DNA of 64,000 bases from Affinundibacterium baiyunense (lineage in GTDB: Bacteria > Pseudomonadota > Gammaproteobacteria > Burkholderiales > Burkholderiaceae_D), in contig NZ_JAGSPM010000002.1 of NCBI RefSeq assembly GCF_018139645.1, forward strand, positions 434,001 through 498,000. The letters run 5' to 3'. The notes below the pieces were generated by a model. That model made no database searches. It worked only from the letters and a program-made list of their open reading frames with translations, and was not told where the DNA came from. Of the stretch, positions 55,538 to 64,000 are shown one piece after another. A program made the position numbers and the translations under genes. Position 1 is the stretch's first letter. Every line of letters starts with the position of its first letter.

Positions 55538-56902
55538 TTATGTGAGACTGAGTTGAATCAATAACCCTGCGCTTGCCGCCAAGACGATTACCCAGATGAC
55601 ATTCCATTTGAAGCGTATCAACGCGAGCGCTGAGAACAAGGCAATACCAGCAGCCCACACGTCAAATGCGGCGTTGAATCCTTGTGGCCATAGCACGTGA
55701 TAAGCAAAAAACAGTGTCAAGTTGACGATCACGCCAACCACTGCGGCGGTGATTGCACTTAATGACGCTGTCAAATTGAATTGATGATGGGTGCTTTCAA
55801 TAAACGGCCCGCCAGCCAGTATAAGAATAAATGAAGGTAAAAATGTGAACCAAGTGACGATAATGGCGGCCACGGTGCCAGCAAAGAAAAGTTGTTCTGG
55901 GCCAAACAGTGCTTGCATATAAGCCGCGACAAAGCCGACAAAAATTAGCACCATAATCAATGGACCAGGTGTGGTTTCTCCTAAAGCCAAACCATCTATC
56001 ATTTGCCCTGCGCTTAACCAGCCATAATCAACTACCGCCGCTTGCATCACATACGGAAGCACTGCATACGCGCCACCAAAAGTCATCAACGCTGCTTTGG
56101 TAAAATACCATGCCATTTGGGTCAAACTATGCTGCCAGCCAAATAAGTAAATTAAGCTCAACATCGGCAGGCTCCAAAGCAAGATACCAACGAGCAGAAC
56201 TCGCCCTACACTAGTCCAACGAAAGCGCGCGTGCTCGGGTGTAGGTGTATTGTCGTCGATGACAGCTGCGCCATATGTTGTTGTAGTCGACTTCGACGCG
56301 TGCCCGCCTCGCGCCTGAAAATGCTGAGGTAAATAGCGTCCTCCCAAATAGCCGATTAATGCTGCGCACAAGATAATCAATGGAAATGGCAAATGGAAAA
56401 TAAAGAGCGCGATAAAAGCGGCGATCGCAATTGTCCACAAACTGATATTTTGTAAAGTGCGCCCGCCAATTCCGTACGCTGCTTGCAGTACGATCGCGGT
56501 CACCGCCGGTTTGATTCCGTAGAATAATCCCGCTATCAAACTAGTCTGACCATAAGCAATATACAGCCACGATAAACCAATTAGCATCAATAAAGAAGGG
56601 AGTACAAATAAGACGCCAGCGACTATTCCTCCACGTATGCCATGTAACAGCCAACCAATATAAATCGCCAATTGTTGCGCTTCTGGACCTGGCAAAAGCA
56701 TGCAGTAATTGAGTGCATGTAGAAAGCGTTGTTCCGAAATCCAACGACGTTTTTCAACCAATTCTTGATGCATAATCGCAATCTGCCCGGCTGGTCCGCC
56801 AAAGCTGATTAGACCCAACTTCAGCCAGAATCGAAAAGCGGAAGAAAAGCTGGGTACGGGTGGTGGGCTTTGTTTGGGAAAATCGATCGAAGTCGGTGGC
56901 AT
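55538..56902 (-). CDS. chrA: Chromate transporter, ChrA family (two-domain)
   Basis: About 454 aa, two CHR domains of five to six helices each. Signature of the first: FWLKLGLISFGGPAGQIAIMHQELVEKRRWIS and LLPGPEAQQLAIYIGW. Second: FTKAALMTFGGAYAVLPYV and GLALGETTPGPLIM. Members export chromate, or act in other anion traffic. The start is uncertain: the ORF is open to 56959 and no strong ribosome-binding site decides; ATG 56902 is used. Confidence 0.92.
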   Translation of the reverse strand: MPPTSIDFPKQSPPPVPSFSSAFRFWLKLGLISFGGPAGQIAIMHQELVEKRRWISEQRFLHALNYCMLLPGPEAQQLAIYIGWLLHGIRGGIVAGVLFVLPSLLMLIGLSWLYIAYGQTSLIAGLFYGIKPAVTAIVLQAAYGIGGRTLQNISLWTIAIAAFIALFIFHLPFPLIILCAALIGYLGGRYLPQHFQARGGHASKSTTTTYGAAVIDDNTPTPEHARFRWTSVGRVLLVGILLWSLPMLSLIYLFGWQHSLTQMAWYFTKAALMTFGGAYAVLPYVMQAAVVDYGWLSAGQMIDGLALGETTPGPLIMVLIFVGFVAAYMQALFGPEQLFFAGTVAAIIVTWFTFLPSFILILAGGPFIESTHHQFNLTASLSAITAAVVGVIVNLTLFFAYHVLWPQGFNAAFDVWAAGIALFSALALIRFKWNVIWVIVLAASAGLLIQLSLT

Positions 56903-57015
56903 GCTGCAATTTATAAAAATAAAGCAATCGTTTGGGAATGGCTTATGCATTGTCAGCAATAATACGACCGAACCAAGATTGACTGATTATACATATTGAT
57001 ACGACAGGAAAAAAT

Positions 57016-57597
57016 ATGGGAAAAGGGCGTTTTGAAGCATTTAGTGATGGGGTGATTGCAATCATCATCACCATCATGGTACTAGAGTTGAAAGTACCAC
57101 ATGGTGATAACGTTGAAGCTCTACTGCCTTTGTTACCCGTATTCTTAAGTTACATTCTTAGTTTCGTTTATATCGGAATTTACTGGAATAACCACCATCA
57201 TATGTTGCATGCCACGCGCAAAATTAGCGCCGGAAATTTATGGGCGAATTTGCATCTTTTATTTTGGTTGTCATTAATTCCATTTGCGACGGGGTGGATG
57301 GGTGAGAATCATTTCGGTACAGGTCCAACGGCTTTATACGGGTTCATTTTATTTATGGCGTCATTGGCATATTGGTTTTTGCAATATAGCTTGATTTGTT
57401 CGGCGGGTGATAGTTCATTATTAAGAAAGGCGATTGGGAAAGATACTAAAGGTAAGTTATCTTTGGCCTTGTATGCAATAGCGATTGTCGTGGCATTTCA
57501 GCTGCCGCTGTTGTCACAAGCAATTTATGTGGCTGTTGCTTTTATGTGGTTGGTACCAGATCGTCGGATTGAAACAGTACTTGAGGAGGAAAATTAA
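57016..57597 (+). CDS. TMEM175-family (DUF1211) membrane protein
   Basis: 193 aa, six predicted helices. The start GRFEAFSDGVIAIIITIMVLEL carries the R-F-SDG motif that marks TMEM175 channels, and a second conserved NHHHMLH follows. Bacterial members conduct K+. The next gene, an S33 lipoprotein peptidase, starts 1 bp after this stop with a GAGGAGG site inside this gene's end, so the two are co-translated. Why a K+ channel should be linked with a peptidase is not known. Confidence 0.9.
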   Translation: MGKGRFEAFSDGVIAIIITIMVLELKVPHGDNVEALLPLLPVFLSYILSFVYIGIYWNNHHHMLHATRKISAGNLWANLHLLFWLSLIPFATGWMGENHFGTGPTALYGFILFMASLAYWFLQYSLICSAGDSSLLRKAIGKDTKGKLSLALYAIAIVVAFQLPLLSQAIYVAVAFMWLVPDRRIETVLEEEN

Positions 57598-57598
57598 T

Positions 57599-58702
57599 AT
57601 GTGTAGTAGTTCGCTAAAAGATAAGGTCAAAAAAGTCGTGAAAGAATATAGCGCCTACCTCGGTGCTGGATTATTGCTACTGGCTGTAAGCGCATGCCAA
57701 AAGACTGAGCCACCACAGCAAGCGGTAGTCAGTGTTGAACCAATCAAGAAATCCAACTATTTGGATTATAGCCAGCGTGATGATCGCTTATCTGGTGGTG
57801 TAAAACTGATTACGGTGAACACGCCGAAAGGTGATTTTAAAGTTTGGACTAAGCGCGTTGGCAATCATCCGACTATGAAAGTTTTGCTGTTACATGGCGG
57901 TCCAGGGATGACGCATGAATACTTCGAAGTATTTGATAGTTATTTTCCGAATGCGAATATTGAGTATTACTACTACGATCAACTCGGCTCACACTTTAGC
58001 GATCAGCCTAACGATCAAAGTTTGATCGACTTGCCACGTTTTGTAGAAGAAGTTGAGCAAGTGCGGCAAGCATTGAAGTTAGACAATTCAAATTTTTATT
58101 TGCTCGGCCATTCTTGGGGCGGTATTTTAGCGATGGAATATGCGCTTAAATATCAACAGCATTTAAAAGGATTGATCGTCTCGAATATGGTCGATAGCAT
58201 CCCTGCCTATAACGAGTATGCCAAGAAAGTATTGATGCCAGCGATGGATCAAACTGTACTGAAAGAGACCCAAGCATTAGAAGCTGCGGGTAAGTATGAA
58301 GATCCACGTTATATGGAATTATTGATTCCCCACCATTATGAAAAACATGTCTTGCGTATGCCACAAGCGCAGTGGCCTGATCCGGTGAATCGCTCATTCA
58401 AACACGTCAATGCGAAGATTTATGTATCGATGCAAGGACCTAGTGAACTGGGCGCGAGTGGAAAATTATTAAATTGGGATCGCAGCGCAGACTTATCCCA
58501 AATCCATGTCCCCACCTTAATGATAGGCGCGCAACACGATACGATGGATCCACAATATATGGCGGCTATGGCAAGCAAAGTAAAACGTGGACGTTCATTG
58601 ACTTGCCCAAATGGCAGTCATATGGCGATGTATGACGATAGCGAAGCCTATTTCGCTGGGTTGATTCGCTTTATTCAGGATGTTGACCAAGGAAAGTTTT
58701 AG
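57599..58702 (+). CDS. Proline iminopeptidase-like alpha/beta-hydrolase, lipoprotein
   Basis: About 367 aa. A lipobox AVSAC near residue 33 indicates a lipid-anchored periplasmic or outer-membrane protein. The S33 fold has HGGPG as the oxyanion loop, the nucleophile Ser in GHSWGG, the acid in GAQHDTMD and the His in NGSHMAMYD. The cap region is between strands 6 and 7. ATG 57599 is chosen on its GAGGAGG; the longer ORF from 57485 overlaps the channel gene out of frame and is rejected. Peptide substrate unknown. Confidence 0.92.
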   Translation: MCSSSLKDKVKKVVKEYSAYLGAGLLLLAVSACQKTEPPQQAVVSVEPIKKSNYLDYSQRDDRLSGGVKLITVNTPKGDFKVWTKRVGNHPTMKVLLLHGGPGMTHEYFEVFDSYFPNANIEYYYYDQLGSHFSDQPNDQSLIDLPRFVEEVEQVRQALKLDNSNFYLLGHSWGGILAMEYALKYQQHLKGLIVSNMVDSIPAYNEYAKKVLMPAMDQTVLKETQALEAAGKYEDPRYMELLIPHHYEKHVLRMPQAQWPDPVNRSFKHVNAKIYVSMQGPSELGASGKLLNWDRSADLSQIHVPTLMIGAQHDTMDPQYMAAMASKVKRGRSLTCPNGSHMAMYDDSEAYFAGLIRFIQDVDQGKF

Positions 58703-58726
58703 ACAGTAAGAGCGATAATTCGCTAT

Positions 58727-58777
58727 CTAGCTGATTGGTAATCTCGATGTAAAGAAATTGGATAACTAATCAGCTAG
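58727..58777. terminator. Hairpin between convergent genes
   Basis: CTAGCTGATT (58727-58736) pairs with AATCAGCTAG (58768-58777) across a 31-base loop. It lies between the peptidase gene and the HAD gene, overlapping the latter's stop. No U-tract, so it is weak. Confidence 0.5.
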
Positions 58778-59452
58778 GTCTAGCGCATGGCGAATCCGTG
58801 TACATAGTTCTTGCGGTGTACGAGAGATGATTTCTTCTGGGACTTCAAATTTTTTTGTTAAGCGTTTGAAATCCTCAAAACCGTAAGAGACCACAAATGG
58901 ATAAATGCCAGCTGCGAGCGCTGAGTGGTAGTCCTTGTGTTCATCGCCACAGGCGTAAGCGCGTGCGGGATTGATCTCGAATTGTTTGCGCGCTGCCTTG
59001 AATGCATCGGCTTTGTTATTCCGAATTGGAACGTGAGCGAAAAAATCCAGTTCATGAATATCAATATCATGACGCGCAAATAATTTTTCCATGGTGATTT
59101 GTGGTTCATGACTCACATTGCGCGTCACTAGTCCGACGCGAACGTTTTTATCGGCAATTAGTTGTTGGATTAATTCGGCGAAGCCCGCATACAATTGCGC
59201 TTCTTCTCGATAGACTTCGGTTAAGGTGCCTAATATTTGTTGCCGGCTTTTTCTACCCAGCTGTTTTTTGATATTCGCCGGAAACTCTTTTAAGCCGCCA
59301 AGATATTTAAAAAATTTGTGTCGCTTTTGAAAACTCTCAAGGTCACCAATCGCCATTTCGTGTCGCGCAAAAGTGCGTTCTATCGCGCTGAATGCATCGA
59401 TGATCGTGCCATCTGCGTCGAAAATAATGAGTTTTTGTTTGTTTGGATACAT
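58766..59452 (-). CDS. HAD-superfamily hydrolase
   Basis: About 228 aa. Motif I IIFDADGTIIDAF gives the two catalytic Asp, motif II is LVTRN, motif III/IV YACGDEHKDYHSAL. The cap is a small helical one after motif I. Substrate unknown; probably a small phosphomonoester. ATG 59452 follows a GGGGGACG stretch; the ORF is open to 59539. Confidence 0.9.
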   Translation of the reverse strand: MYPNKQKLIIFDADGTIIDAFSAIERTFARHEMAIGDLESFQKRHKFFKYLGGLKEFPANIKKQLGRKSRQQILGTLTEVYREEAQLYAGFAELIQQLIADKNVRVGLVTRNVSHEPQITMEKLFARHDIDIHELDFFAHVPIRNNKADAFKAARKQFEINPARAYACGDEHKDYHSALAAGIYPFVVSYGFEDFKRLTKKFEVPEEIISRTPQELCTRIRHALDLAD

Positions 59453-59473
59453 CACTCGTCCCCCCTCTAAATA

Positions 59474-59500
59474 TCGACAGATTGTCGACCGATATGTCGA
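59474..59500 (-). promoter_or_regulatory. Candidate operator upstream of the HAD gene
   Basis: TCGACA-GAT-TGTCGA (59474-59488) is a perfect dyad, and a third TGTCGA half-site lies at 59495-59500. Confidence 0.45.
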
Positions 59501-59620
59501 TTTCTTGTTGGCAGCGATATTAAACCGATAAGTTGACAACTTGATGACGCATAGCGGGTGTAATCCGTTAGACTGTGGTCATCTCAAATTCAATTTCAAA
59601 GCGACTTACCTCGATTCATT

Positions 59621-60181
59621 ATGTTGACGCAGTCATTCGCTAACGCTTTTCCTATTAGGCACACAGCCCGTTTCTTGTTACGGCAGATTCAGGCATCTGA
59701 TCGGGCGCAGATTTTTGCGGGTTTATCGAATCCGCGAGTGATTGCCTACTATGGGATTTCTTATACCAGTGAATTATCGACGCAGGAACAAATCGATTGG
59801 TATGCGTATTTAGAAAAAACACAAACGGGTTGCTGGTGGGCGATTTGCGATGCCCATCATCCTGAAAAATTATTCGGCACTTGCGGTATCTATGAGATCG
59901 ACAGCGTGAATAATAATGCTGAAATTGGCTACTGGTTATTGCCCGAGTATTGGGGATTAGGTGTGATGCACGAATGTTTGTTGAGTATTCTGCATTTTGC
60001 TTTTGATGATTTGCAGTTGCATCGCGTGCATGCTGAAGTGGAACCCGCCAATATCGCAAGCGCAAAGTTATTGCAGAAATTAGGCTTTGTGCATGAAGGC
60101 CGACGGCGTCAAATTGCTCGTCGCGAAGATGCTTACTTAGATTTAGATTCGTACGCGCGACTGACGTCAGACAGAAATTGA
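59621..60181 (+). CDS. GNAT acetyltransferase, RimJ/RimL type
   Basis: 186 aa. One GNAT domain with EIGYWLLPEYWGLGVMHECL as the acetyl-CoA segment and VEPANIASAKLLQKLGFVHEGRRRQ as its typical RimJ/RimL ending. The substrate, probably an N-terminal amine, is unknown. Confidence 0.92.
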   Translation: MLTQSFANAFPIRHTARFLLRQIQASDRAQIFAGLSNPRVIAYYGISYTSELSTQEQIDWYAYLEKTQTGCWWAICDAHHPEKLFGTCGIYEIDSVNNNAEIGYWLLPEYWGLGVMHECLLSILHFAFDDLQLHRVHAEVEPANIASAKLLQKLGFVHEGRRRQIARREDAYLDLDSYARLTSDRN

Positions 60182-60258
60182 ATTCCGGATTGAATAACAG
60201 ATTGATTTATGGGTTGATTTAAGGGTTGAATTATTAAGGTGGTGGAATCTAATTGACT

Positions 60259-60299
60259 GCTTAATGCAACGTTGTGTCACAGGCCGCGCTGCATTAAGC
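60259..60299. terminator. Hairpin between convergent genes
   Basis: GCTTAATGCA (60259-60268) and TGCATTAAGC (60290-60299), 10 bp perfect, with AATTG/CAATT just outside, between the acetyltransferase and the polymer-forming protein gene. Confidence 0.6.
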
Positions 60300-60314
60300 A
60301 ATTAGGATCGTAAA

Positions 60315-61364
60315 TTAACCCACCATATCGCGCTGCAAACGACGTGGTACTTCCCAGTCTAATTCCCAATCACGTTTTTTTTCTAAAGCATCGATGTGCT
60401 TGAGTTTTTTGTCTTCTATAAATTTGCCTGACAAGATTAATTTCGGCTTCGTTGGGGCTGAGACAAAACCGCGGCTTTCCCATAAAGAGCGTTTGACTGT
60501 GGTAGCTGCCAAAATACCGTAATCGGCACCGCAGGTAATACCTTTTTCGGCGACCAGTGCTTCGCCCGCTTTAATGTACTTTGCCGCATAGACTGTGCCT
60601 TTGGTGGCGATCCAACGACCGCTATGGATTTCGCCATTGAGGCTAGTAATTTGTCCGACCGCGCGTATCGTACCCCAAGCGCTAATGTCACCGTGACTAT
60701 GTACCGAACCTACGTTTAGATTTCCTTGGCAGATGACTTCGCCTGCGAACAAGCCGCCATTGATCGCGATATCGGTTTCGCTAAAGACTTCACCTTTGAC
60801 GTTGACATCTCCATCGACCGCAATCGCAATCGCACTTAAATGGCCGCCAACATATTGCACTTCAGCGACGTCTAACACATCGTCCAACTGCAAATTTCCG
60901 TGGCAATCCAACACATCACAAGATAAATAGCCGAGTACCTGAATGTCGCCATAACCGCCAAAGGTTTCGTGATGCGCGTCGCGCTTTAAGATTGCTGGAT
61001 GAACTAATTTATCCATGTAAGCGCTACCATCTTTAGCAGGTTTGGCTTGGTCTAGTTCAAGTAAGCGTGCCATCCATTCGGCGTTACAGCCTGTTTTCAG
61101 GAGAAACTCAACTTCGATATCGCCAGCGCAATCCAAAGCTTGACCGACATATAGCGATTGAACTTTGATATCGCCAGTGACGGTTAATTTGCCTAGACAA
61201 AAAACTTCTTCTGCTTCGAGATTGCCATCAACTAATAAATCACCGCCGATGATGACTTGATTGGTAATTTGTAAGTCGCCTTGAATGTGGGCATCACCGG
61301 TGCTAGCGAATTGCTTTCGTTTTAGTTTCTTTGCTAAAAATGGCGCTGGTGCAGAAGTGGTCAT
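60315..61364 (-). CDS. Polymer-forming (bactofilin-like) beta-helix protein
   Basis: 349 aa of short repeats of about 17-20 residues, each with a G-D/N-hydrophobic-hydrophobic rhythm such as GDLLVDGNLEAEEVFCLGKLTVTGDIKV. That is a right-handed beta-helix as in bactofilins, but longer and with two interruptions (about 85-135). The C-terminal 40 residues are charged. There is no signal peptide, so it is probably cytoplasmic. It is the last gene of an apparent unit with the SRPBCC gene, 26 bp away. Confidence 0.7.
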   Translation of the reverse strand: MTTSAPAPFLAKKLKRKQFASTGDAHIQGDLQITNQVIIGGDLLVDGNLEAEEVFCLGKLTVTGDIKVQSLYVGQALDCAGDIEVEFLLKTGCNAEWMARLLELDQAKPAKDGSAYMDKLVHPAILKRDAHHETFGGYGDIQVLGYLSCDVLDCHGNLQLDDVLDVAEVQYVGGHLSAIAIAVDGDVNVKGEVFSETDIAINGGLFAGEVICQGNLNVGSVHSHGDISAWGTIRAVGQITSLNGEIHSGRWIATKGTVYAAKYIKAGEALVAEKGITCGADYGILAATTVKRSLWESRGFVSAPTKPKLILSGKFIEDKKLKHIDALEKKRDWELDWEVPRRLQRDMVG

Positions 61365-61390
61365 AATGGGCTCTTTGTATCGGTGAAAAA

Positions 61391-61873
61391 TTAAGATGGT
61401 AAAGAATCTAGGCGTCCTGCATCTGCTAGTTCGCGGATAATTCGGATGGTATCGATGTCAGCTTCTTTATACGCTTCACGTCGATAGGTTTCGTACATTT
61501 CGTCTTCTGAATTGGCTTGGTTAGTCTGGCCATTATCGTATTCAAATCGCACAAATAAAGCAGATGGACTTGGTTCTTCGATACTCATACGTAGGCTTGA
61601 CCTTGCAATGTCACTTTGTGCGGGAACGTCATAATGTACGTGGGCATGGTGCACAAAGCTAACCTGATCGGTAATTAGCAGATCGCCATAACGTAGGCTG
61701 CGCGTCATGCTTACTTCGTTGCGTTCGGTGATGGTGCATTCATCGATGTAATCAACAAATAGTTTTGGCGCTTCAGCCTTTAGCACCAACCCACGCCACA
61801 ATTGTTCGCGCGTAATGATTGCCATGGTCGGATTGCTTAAATCGTTGATTTCTACCAAGTGTTCAAATTTCAT
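61391..61873 (-). CDS. SRPBCC/AtaL-like (DUF1857) protein
   Basis: About 160 aa. Starts MKFEHLVEINDLSNPTMAIITREQLWRGLV, the typical beginning of the AtaL-like branch of the SRPBCC (START-like) fold, with a pocket strand near YGDLLITDQVSF and a final long helix. Likely a small-molecule-binding protein of unknown ligand. ATG 61873 is preceded by AAGGA. Confidence 0.78.
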   Translation of the reverse strand: MKFEHLVEINDLSNPTMAIITREQLWRGLVLKAEAPKLFVDYIDECTITERNEVSMTRSLRYGDLLITDQVSFVHHAHVHYDVPAQSDIARSSLRMSIEEPSPSALFVRFEYDNGQTNQANSEDEMYETYRREAYKEADIDTIRIIRELADAGRLDSLPS

Positions 61874-61973
61874 AGTAAATCCTTGTTGTAGCAAAGCAGT
61901 TTACACCGCTTATGCAGGCCACACCATCTTCTTGCGATAGGGGTTGATTATTTTGTAAGGTAATGAGCGTGCT

Positions 61974-62354
61974 TTATTTGGATGGATGCTTGAACGCTGC
62001 CCACAGCAAAATTGCCCATCCCGCCAGGAAAGCGACGCCACCGATTGGGGTAATTGCGCCGAGTATCCGAATTCCCGTGAAAGCTAATAAATATAAACTA
62101 CCACTGAACAGAAAAATGCCCACCAGCATACAAATTGCGCTTAGGCGTATTGGTTTGGCTTGCCAGCGTGAGGATAGATTTGCCAAGGCCAATAAAGCTA
62201 AACCGTGCAACATTTGATATTGCACAGCGGTCTGCCAAATACTCAGCATGTCGGCACTGAGTATCGCTTTCAAGCCATGTGCGCCGAATGCGCCAGCCGC
62301 AATTGCGATAAAAAGATTGATGGATGCATATGCGATTAGATGGCGTTCTTGCAT
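61974..62354 (-). CDS. DUF423 membrane protein
   Basis: 126 aa, four helices, with the family start AIAAGAFGAHGLK and the closing TPIGGVAFLAGWAILLWAA. Function unknown. It is about 100 bp from the SRPBCC gene on the same strand. Confidence 0.93.
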   Translation of the reverse strand: MQERHLIAYASINLFIAIAAGAFGAHGLKAILSADMLSIWQTAVQYQMLHGLALLALANLSSRWQAKPIRLSAICMLVGIFLFSGSLYLLAFTGIRILGAITPIGGVAFLAGWAILLWAAFKHPSK

Positions 62355-62402
62355 AAGAGCTGTTTTCGTAAATGAGATCGTAAATGAGAACGACCATGAT
62401 AA

Positions 62403-62431
62403 AAAAATGACCGGGCTAGCCGGTCATTTTT
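62403..62431. terminator. Terminator after the indolepyruvate oxidoreductase gene
   Basis: A perfect 12-bp stem AAAAATGACCGG (62403-62414) with its complement at 62420-62431, flanked by A and T runs on the two sides, so it works in both directions; in context it ends the minus-strand gene at 62519. Confidence 0.88.
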
Positions 62432-62518
62432 CTGCTGCGTTCTGCTGCAAAGTGAATTAGACAAAGCTGCGATTCAAGAAGAATTTTAACATGTCGTCAG
62501 TCACTCCATTGTTCTAGC

Positions 62519-64000
62519 TCAGGCTGCTGATTTCGTTTGCGTATCGGCATTTGAAGTACGCCCAAATTCTGCCAACAGTTTCGCTTCTTTTTCTTTGGCT
62601 AATTTGAAATGACGTTCTTTCACATGACCGTAGCCACGAATATCTTCGGGGATACTAGCAATCGCTACTGCTTTCGATAAATTGTCGGCATTTAATTGTG
62701 GTAACAATTTATTGATCAATTGTTTGTATTCGATTGGTAAAGCACGTTCCATGCGACGCTCTTCGGTGTAGCCAAAGATGTCCAACGCTGTTCCACGTAA
62801 GGATTTGAAACTCGCCAAGACACCAAATGCCTTCATCATCCATGGACCAAACTGTTGCTTGATCAATTCACCTTTTTCATTGCGCTTAGCGAACAGCGGT
62901 GGCGCGAGGTGGAAGTTAATCGCATAGTCACCTTCAAACATATCGGCAATCTTTTGTTTGAATTTGCCATCGGTGTACAAACGCGCGACTTCGTATTCGT
63001 CTTTGTAAGCCATCAATTTGAACAAATACTTCGCTACTGCTTCTGTCAGGCGCAAGCCTTTGCCATCGACTAATTTGCTTTCGGCGGCTTTGACTTGATT
63101 CACAAAATCGCTGTAGATTTGTGCATACGCGGTGTTTTGGTAATCCGTTAAGAAAGCAACGCGTTTTGCGATGATGTCGTCCAACGTTGGAGCGCGTTTG
63201 AGTTCGATGACTTGCGCTGGCGTCGTCAAACGCTGTACTGCTGCCAAATCGTTCGCGGCAATACGGCCCCAGTTGAACGCTTGCTTGTTGAAGTCAATTG
63301 CCACGCCATTCAATTCAATCGCGCGCATCAAAGCGGCTTCGCTCAACGGCACCCAGCCTTTTTGCCATGAATAACCGAGCATGAACATATTCGCTGCGAT
63401 ACTGTCGCCCATGAGTGCAGTCGCAATCGTGGTTGCATCGACCATATCAACACGGTCCTGACCGCAAGCTTTACGGATTTCGGCTTCGGCAGAACCTGCT
63501 GGGAATTGCCAGTTAGGATTCTTGATGAAGGTTGCTGTCGGGCTGCTGCTAGCGTTGATCGCGCCTTGAGTACGGCCTTCGCCCATACGAGAAACCGCAT
63601 CTTTGCCTGCAGTGACGATCAAATCGCAACCGATGACCAAATCAGCCATGCCGGTACCAACACGCGTCGATTGGATGTCTTCCGCTTTGTTAGCTAAACG
63701 CACGTGCGACATCACCGCGCCGCCTTTTTGCGCCAAGCCTGTCATGTCCAGCACTGAGCAAGATTTACCTTGTAAGTGCGCTGCCATCGCCATGATTTGG
63801 CCAATCGTAATCACGCCTGTACCACCCACACCGGTGACGATCACGCCATACGGCGTTGCGGTGCTTGGCAACACTGGTGCTGGCAAACTGCTGACGTCAA
63901 ATGCGCCACCCGCTTCGACCTTGGTCTTCGCTGGCTTCTTCAATTTGCCGCCTTCAACTGTCACAAAACTTGGGCAGAAACCATTCACGCAAGAATAATC
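62519..64000 (-). CDS. Indolepyruvate ferredoxin oxidoreductase, C-terminal part (cut by window edge)
   Basis: 493 codons to the window edge, continuing beyond it: the frame runs through DYSCVNGFCPSFV at the edge, the iron-sulfur region of these enzymes. Residues about 50-250 of the visible part are the gamma-type (IorB-like) domain, with TGVGGTGVITIGQIMAMAA. The C-terminal domain of the fused alpha-gamma form follows (IPEDIRGYGHVKERH). It oxidatively decarboxylates aryl pyruvates from amino-acid breakdown, reducing ferredoxin. The start lies outside. Confidence 0.93.
   Translation of the reverse strand, partial: DYSCVNGFCPSFVTVEGGKLKKPAKTKVEAGGAFDVSSLPAPVLPSTATPYGVIVTGVGGTGVITIGQIMAMAAHLQGKSCSVLDMTGLAQKGGAVMSHVRLANKAEDIQSTRVGTGMADLVIGCDLIVTAGKDAVSRMGEGRTQGAINASSSPTATFIKNPNWQFPAGSAEAEIRKACGQDRVDMVDATTIATALMGDSIAANMFMLGYSWQKGWVPLSEAALMRAIELNGVAIDFNKQAFNWGRIAANDLAAVQRLTTPAQVIELKRAPTLDDIIAKRVAFLTDYQNTAYAQIYSDFVNQVKAAESKLVDGKGLRLTEAVAKYLFKLMAYKDEYEVARLYTDGKFKQKIADMFEGDYAINFHLAPPLFAKRNEKGELIKQQFGPWMMKAFGVLASFKSLRGTALDIFGYTEERRMERALPIEYKQLINKLLPQLNADNLSKAVAIASIPEDIRGYGHVKERHFKLAKEKEAKLLAEFGRTSNADTQTKSAA

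Noticed and set aside
57485-57598. In-frame upstream extension of the S33 lipoprotein gene
   Set aside because: It overlaps the TMEM175 gene in another frame; the ATG at 57599 has a strong ribosome-binding site and begins the lipoprotein signal.

Overview
This window looks like a chromosomal segment of a betaproteobacterium of the Oxalobacteraceae type, possibly Undibacterium or a relative. That placement is inferred from gene content and protein style, not from a marker gene: there is no rRNA or tRNA here. About 47 protein genes are densely packed on both strands. Most are core or niche-adaptation genes of an aerobic, motile-type Gram-negative: two diguanylate cyclases, LytS/LytR-type signalling, TonB-dependent uptake, RND efflux, cobalamin-dependent methionine synthase, TerC and Bax-inhibitor membrane proteins, and a secreted S46 dipeptidyl peptidase.

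Layout. 1-5.2 kb: membrane diguanylate cyclase, a nitrobindin-like hypothetical, and a DUF5916/CBM9-like outer-membrane protein. 5.5-8.6 kb: histidine kinase and LytTR regulator (overlapping genes), then a membrane-anchored AraC regulator. 8.7-12.7 kb: a small NTF2-like secreted protein, an OsmC-YcaO fusion, and a metaxin-like GST. 12.8-17.2 kb, minus strand: substrate-binding protein, diguanylate cyclase, MscS channel, thymidine kinase. 17.6-23.0 kb: a sigma54-type promoter with a small ORF, gamma-glutamyltranspeptidase, AlkD-like repair protein, Tat-exported GH127 glycosidase. 23.2-26.0 kb: rhodanese and divergent FtrA, GST, DUF1161. 26.3-29.6 kb: coupled periplasmic binding protein and TonB receptor. 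30-35 kb: DPP11-type peptidase, NhaR, Bax inhibitor-1, TerC. 35.8-39.1 kb: AT-rich DUF4214/Ig-repeat protein. 39.6-43.4 kb: metH behind a leader that contains an intrinsic terminator. 43.4-45.2 kb: a frameshifted gene and 1.1 kb of palindromic interspersed repeats. 45.2-48.1 kb: cytochrome c-like protein, unknown, GNAT. 48.5-52.9 kb: RND efflux pair. 53.2-55.5 kb: PhoX behind a four-half-site Pho box. 55.5-62.4 kb: ChrA, TMEM175 channel plus lipoprotein peptidase, HAD, GNAT, a bactofilin-like polymer-forming protein, an SRPBCC protein, DUF423. 62.5 kb to the edge: C-terminal part of an indolepyruvate ferredoxin oxidoreductase.

The most noteworthy non-coding signals are these. (1) A near-consensus sigma54 promoter with a perfect palindrome at the predicted start site, driving a small ORF that seems to change frame. 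(2) Two inverted copies of a 71-bp three-part palindromic element whose 13-bp hairpin stems differ at four pairs, every difference being compensated. (3) A metH leader with an intrinsic terminator and no riboswitch class that I recognise. (4) A four-half-site Pho box upstream of phoX. No CRISPR array, phage, intact insertion sequence or recognisable defence locus was found, and I see no clear evidence of a wholly new multi-gene system. Start codons were revised where a ribosome-binding site decided the matter.
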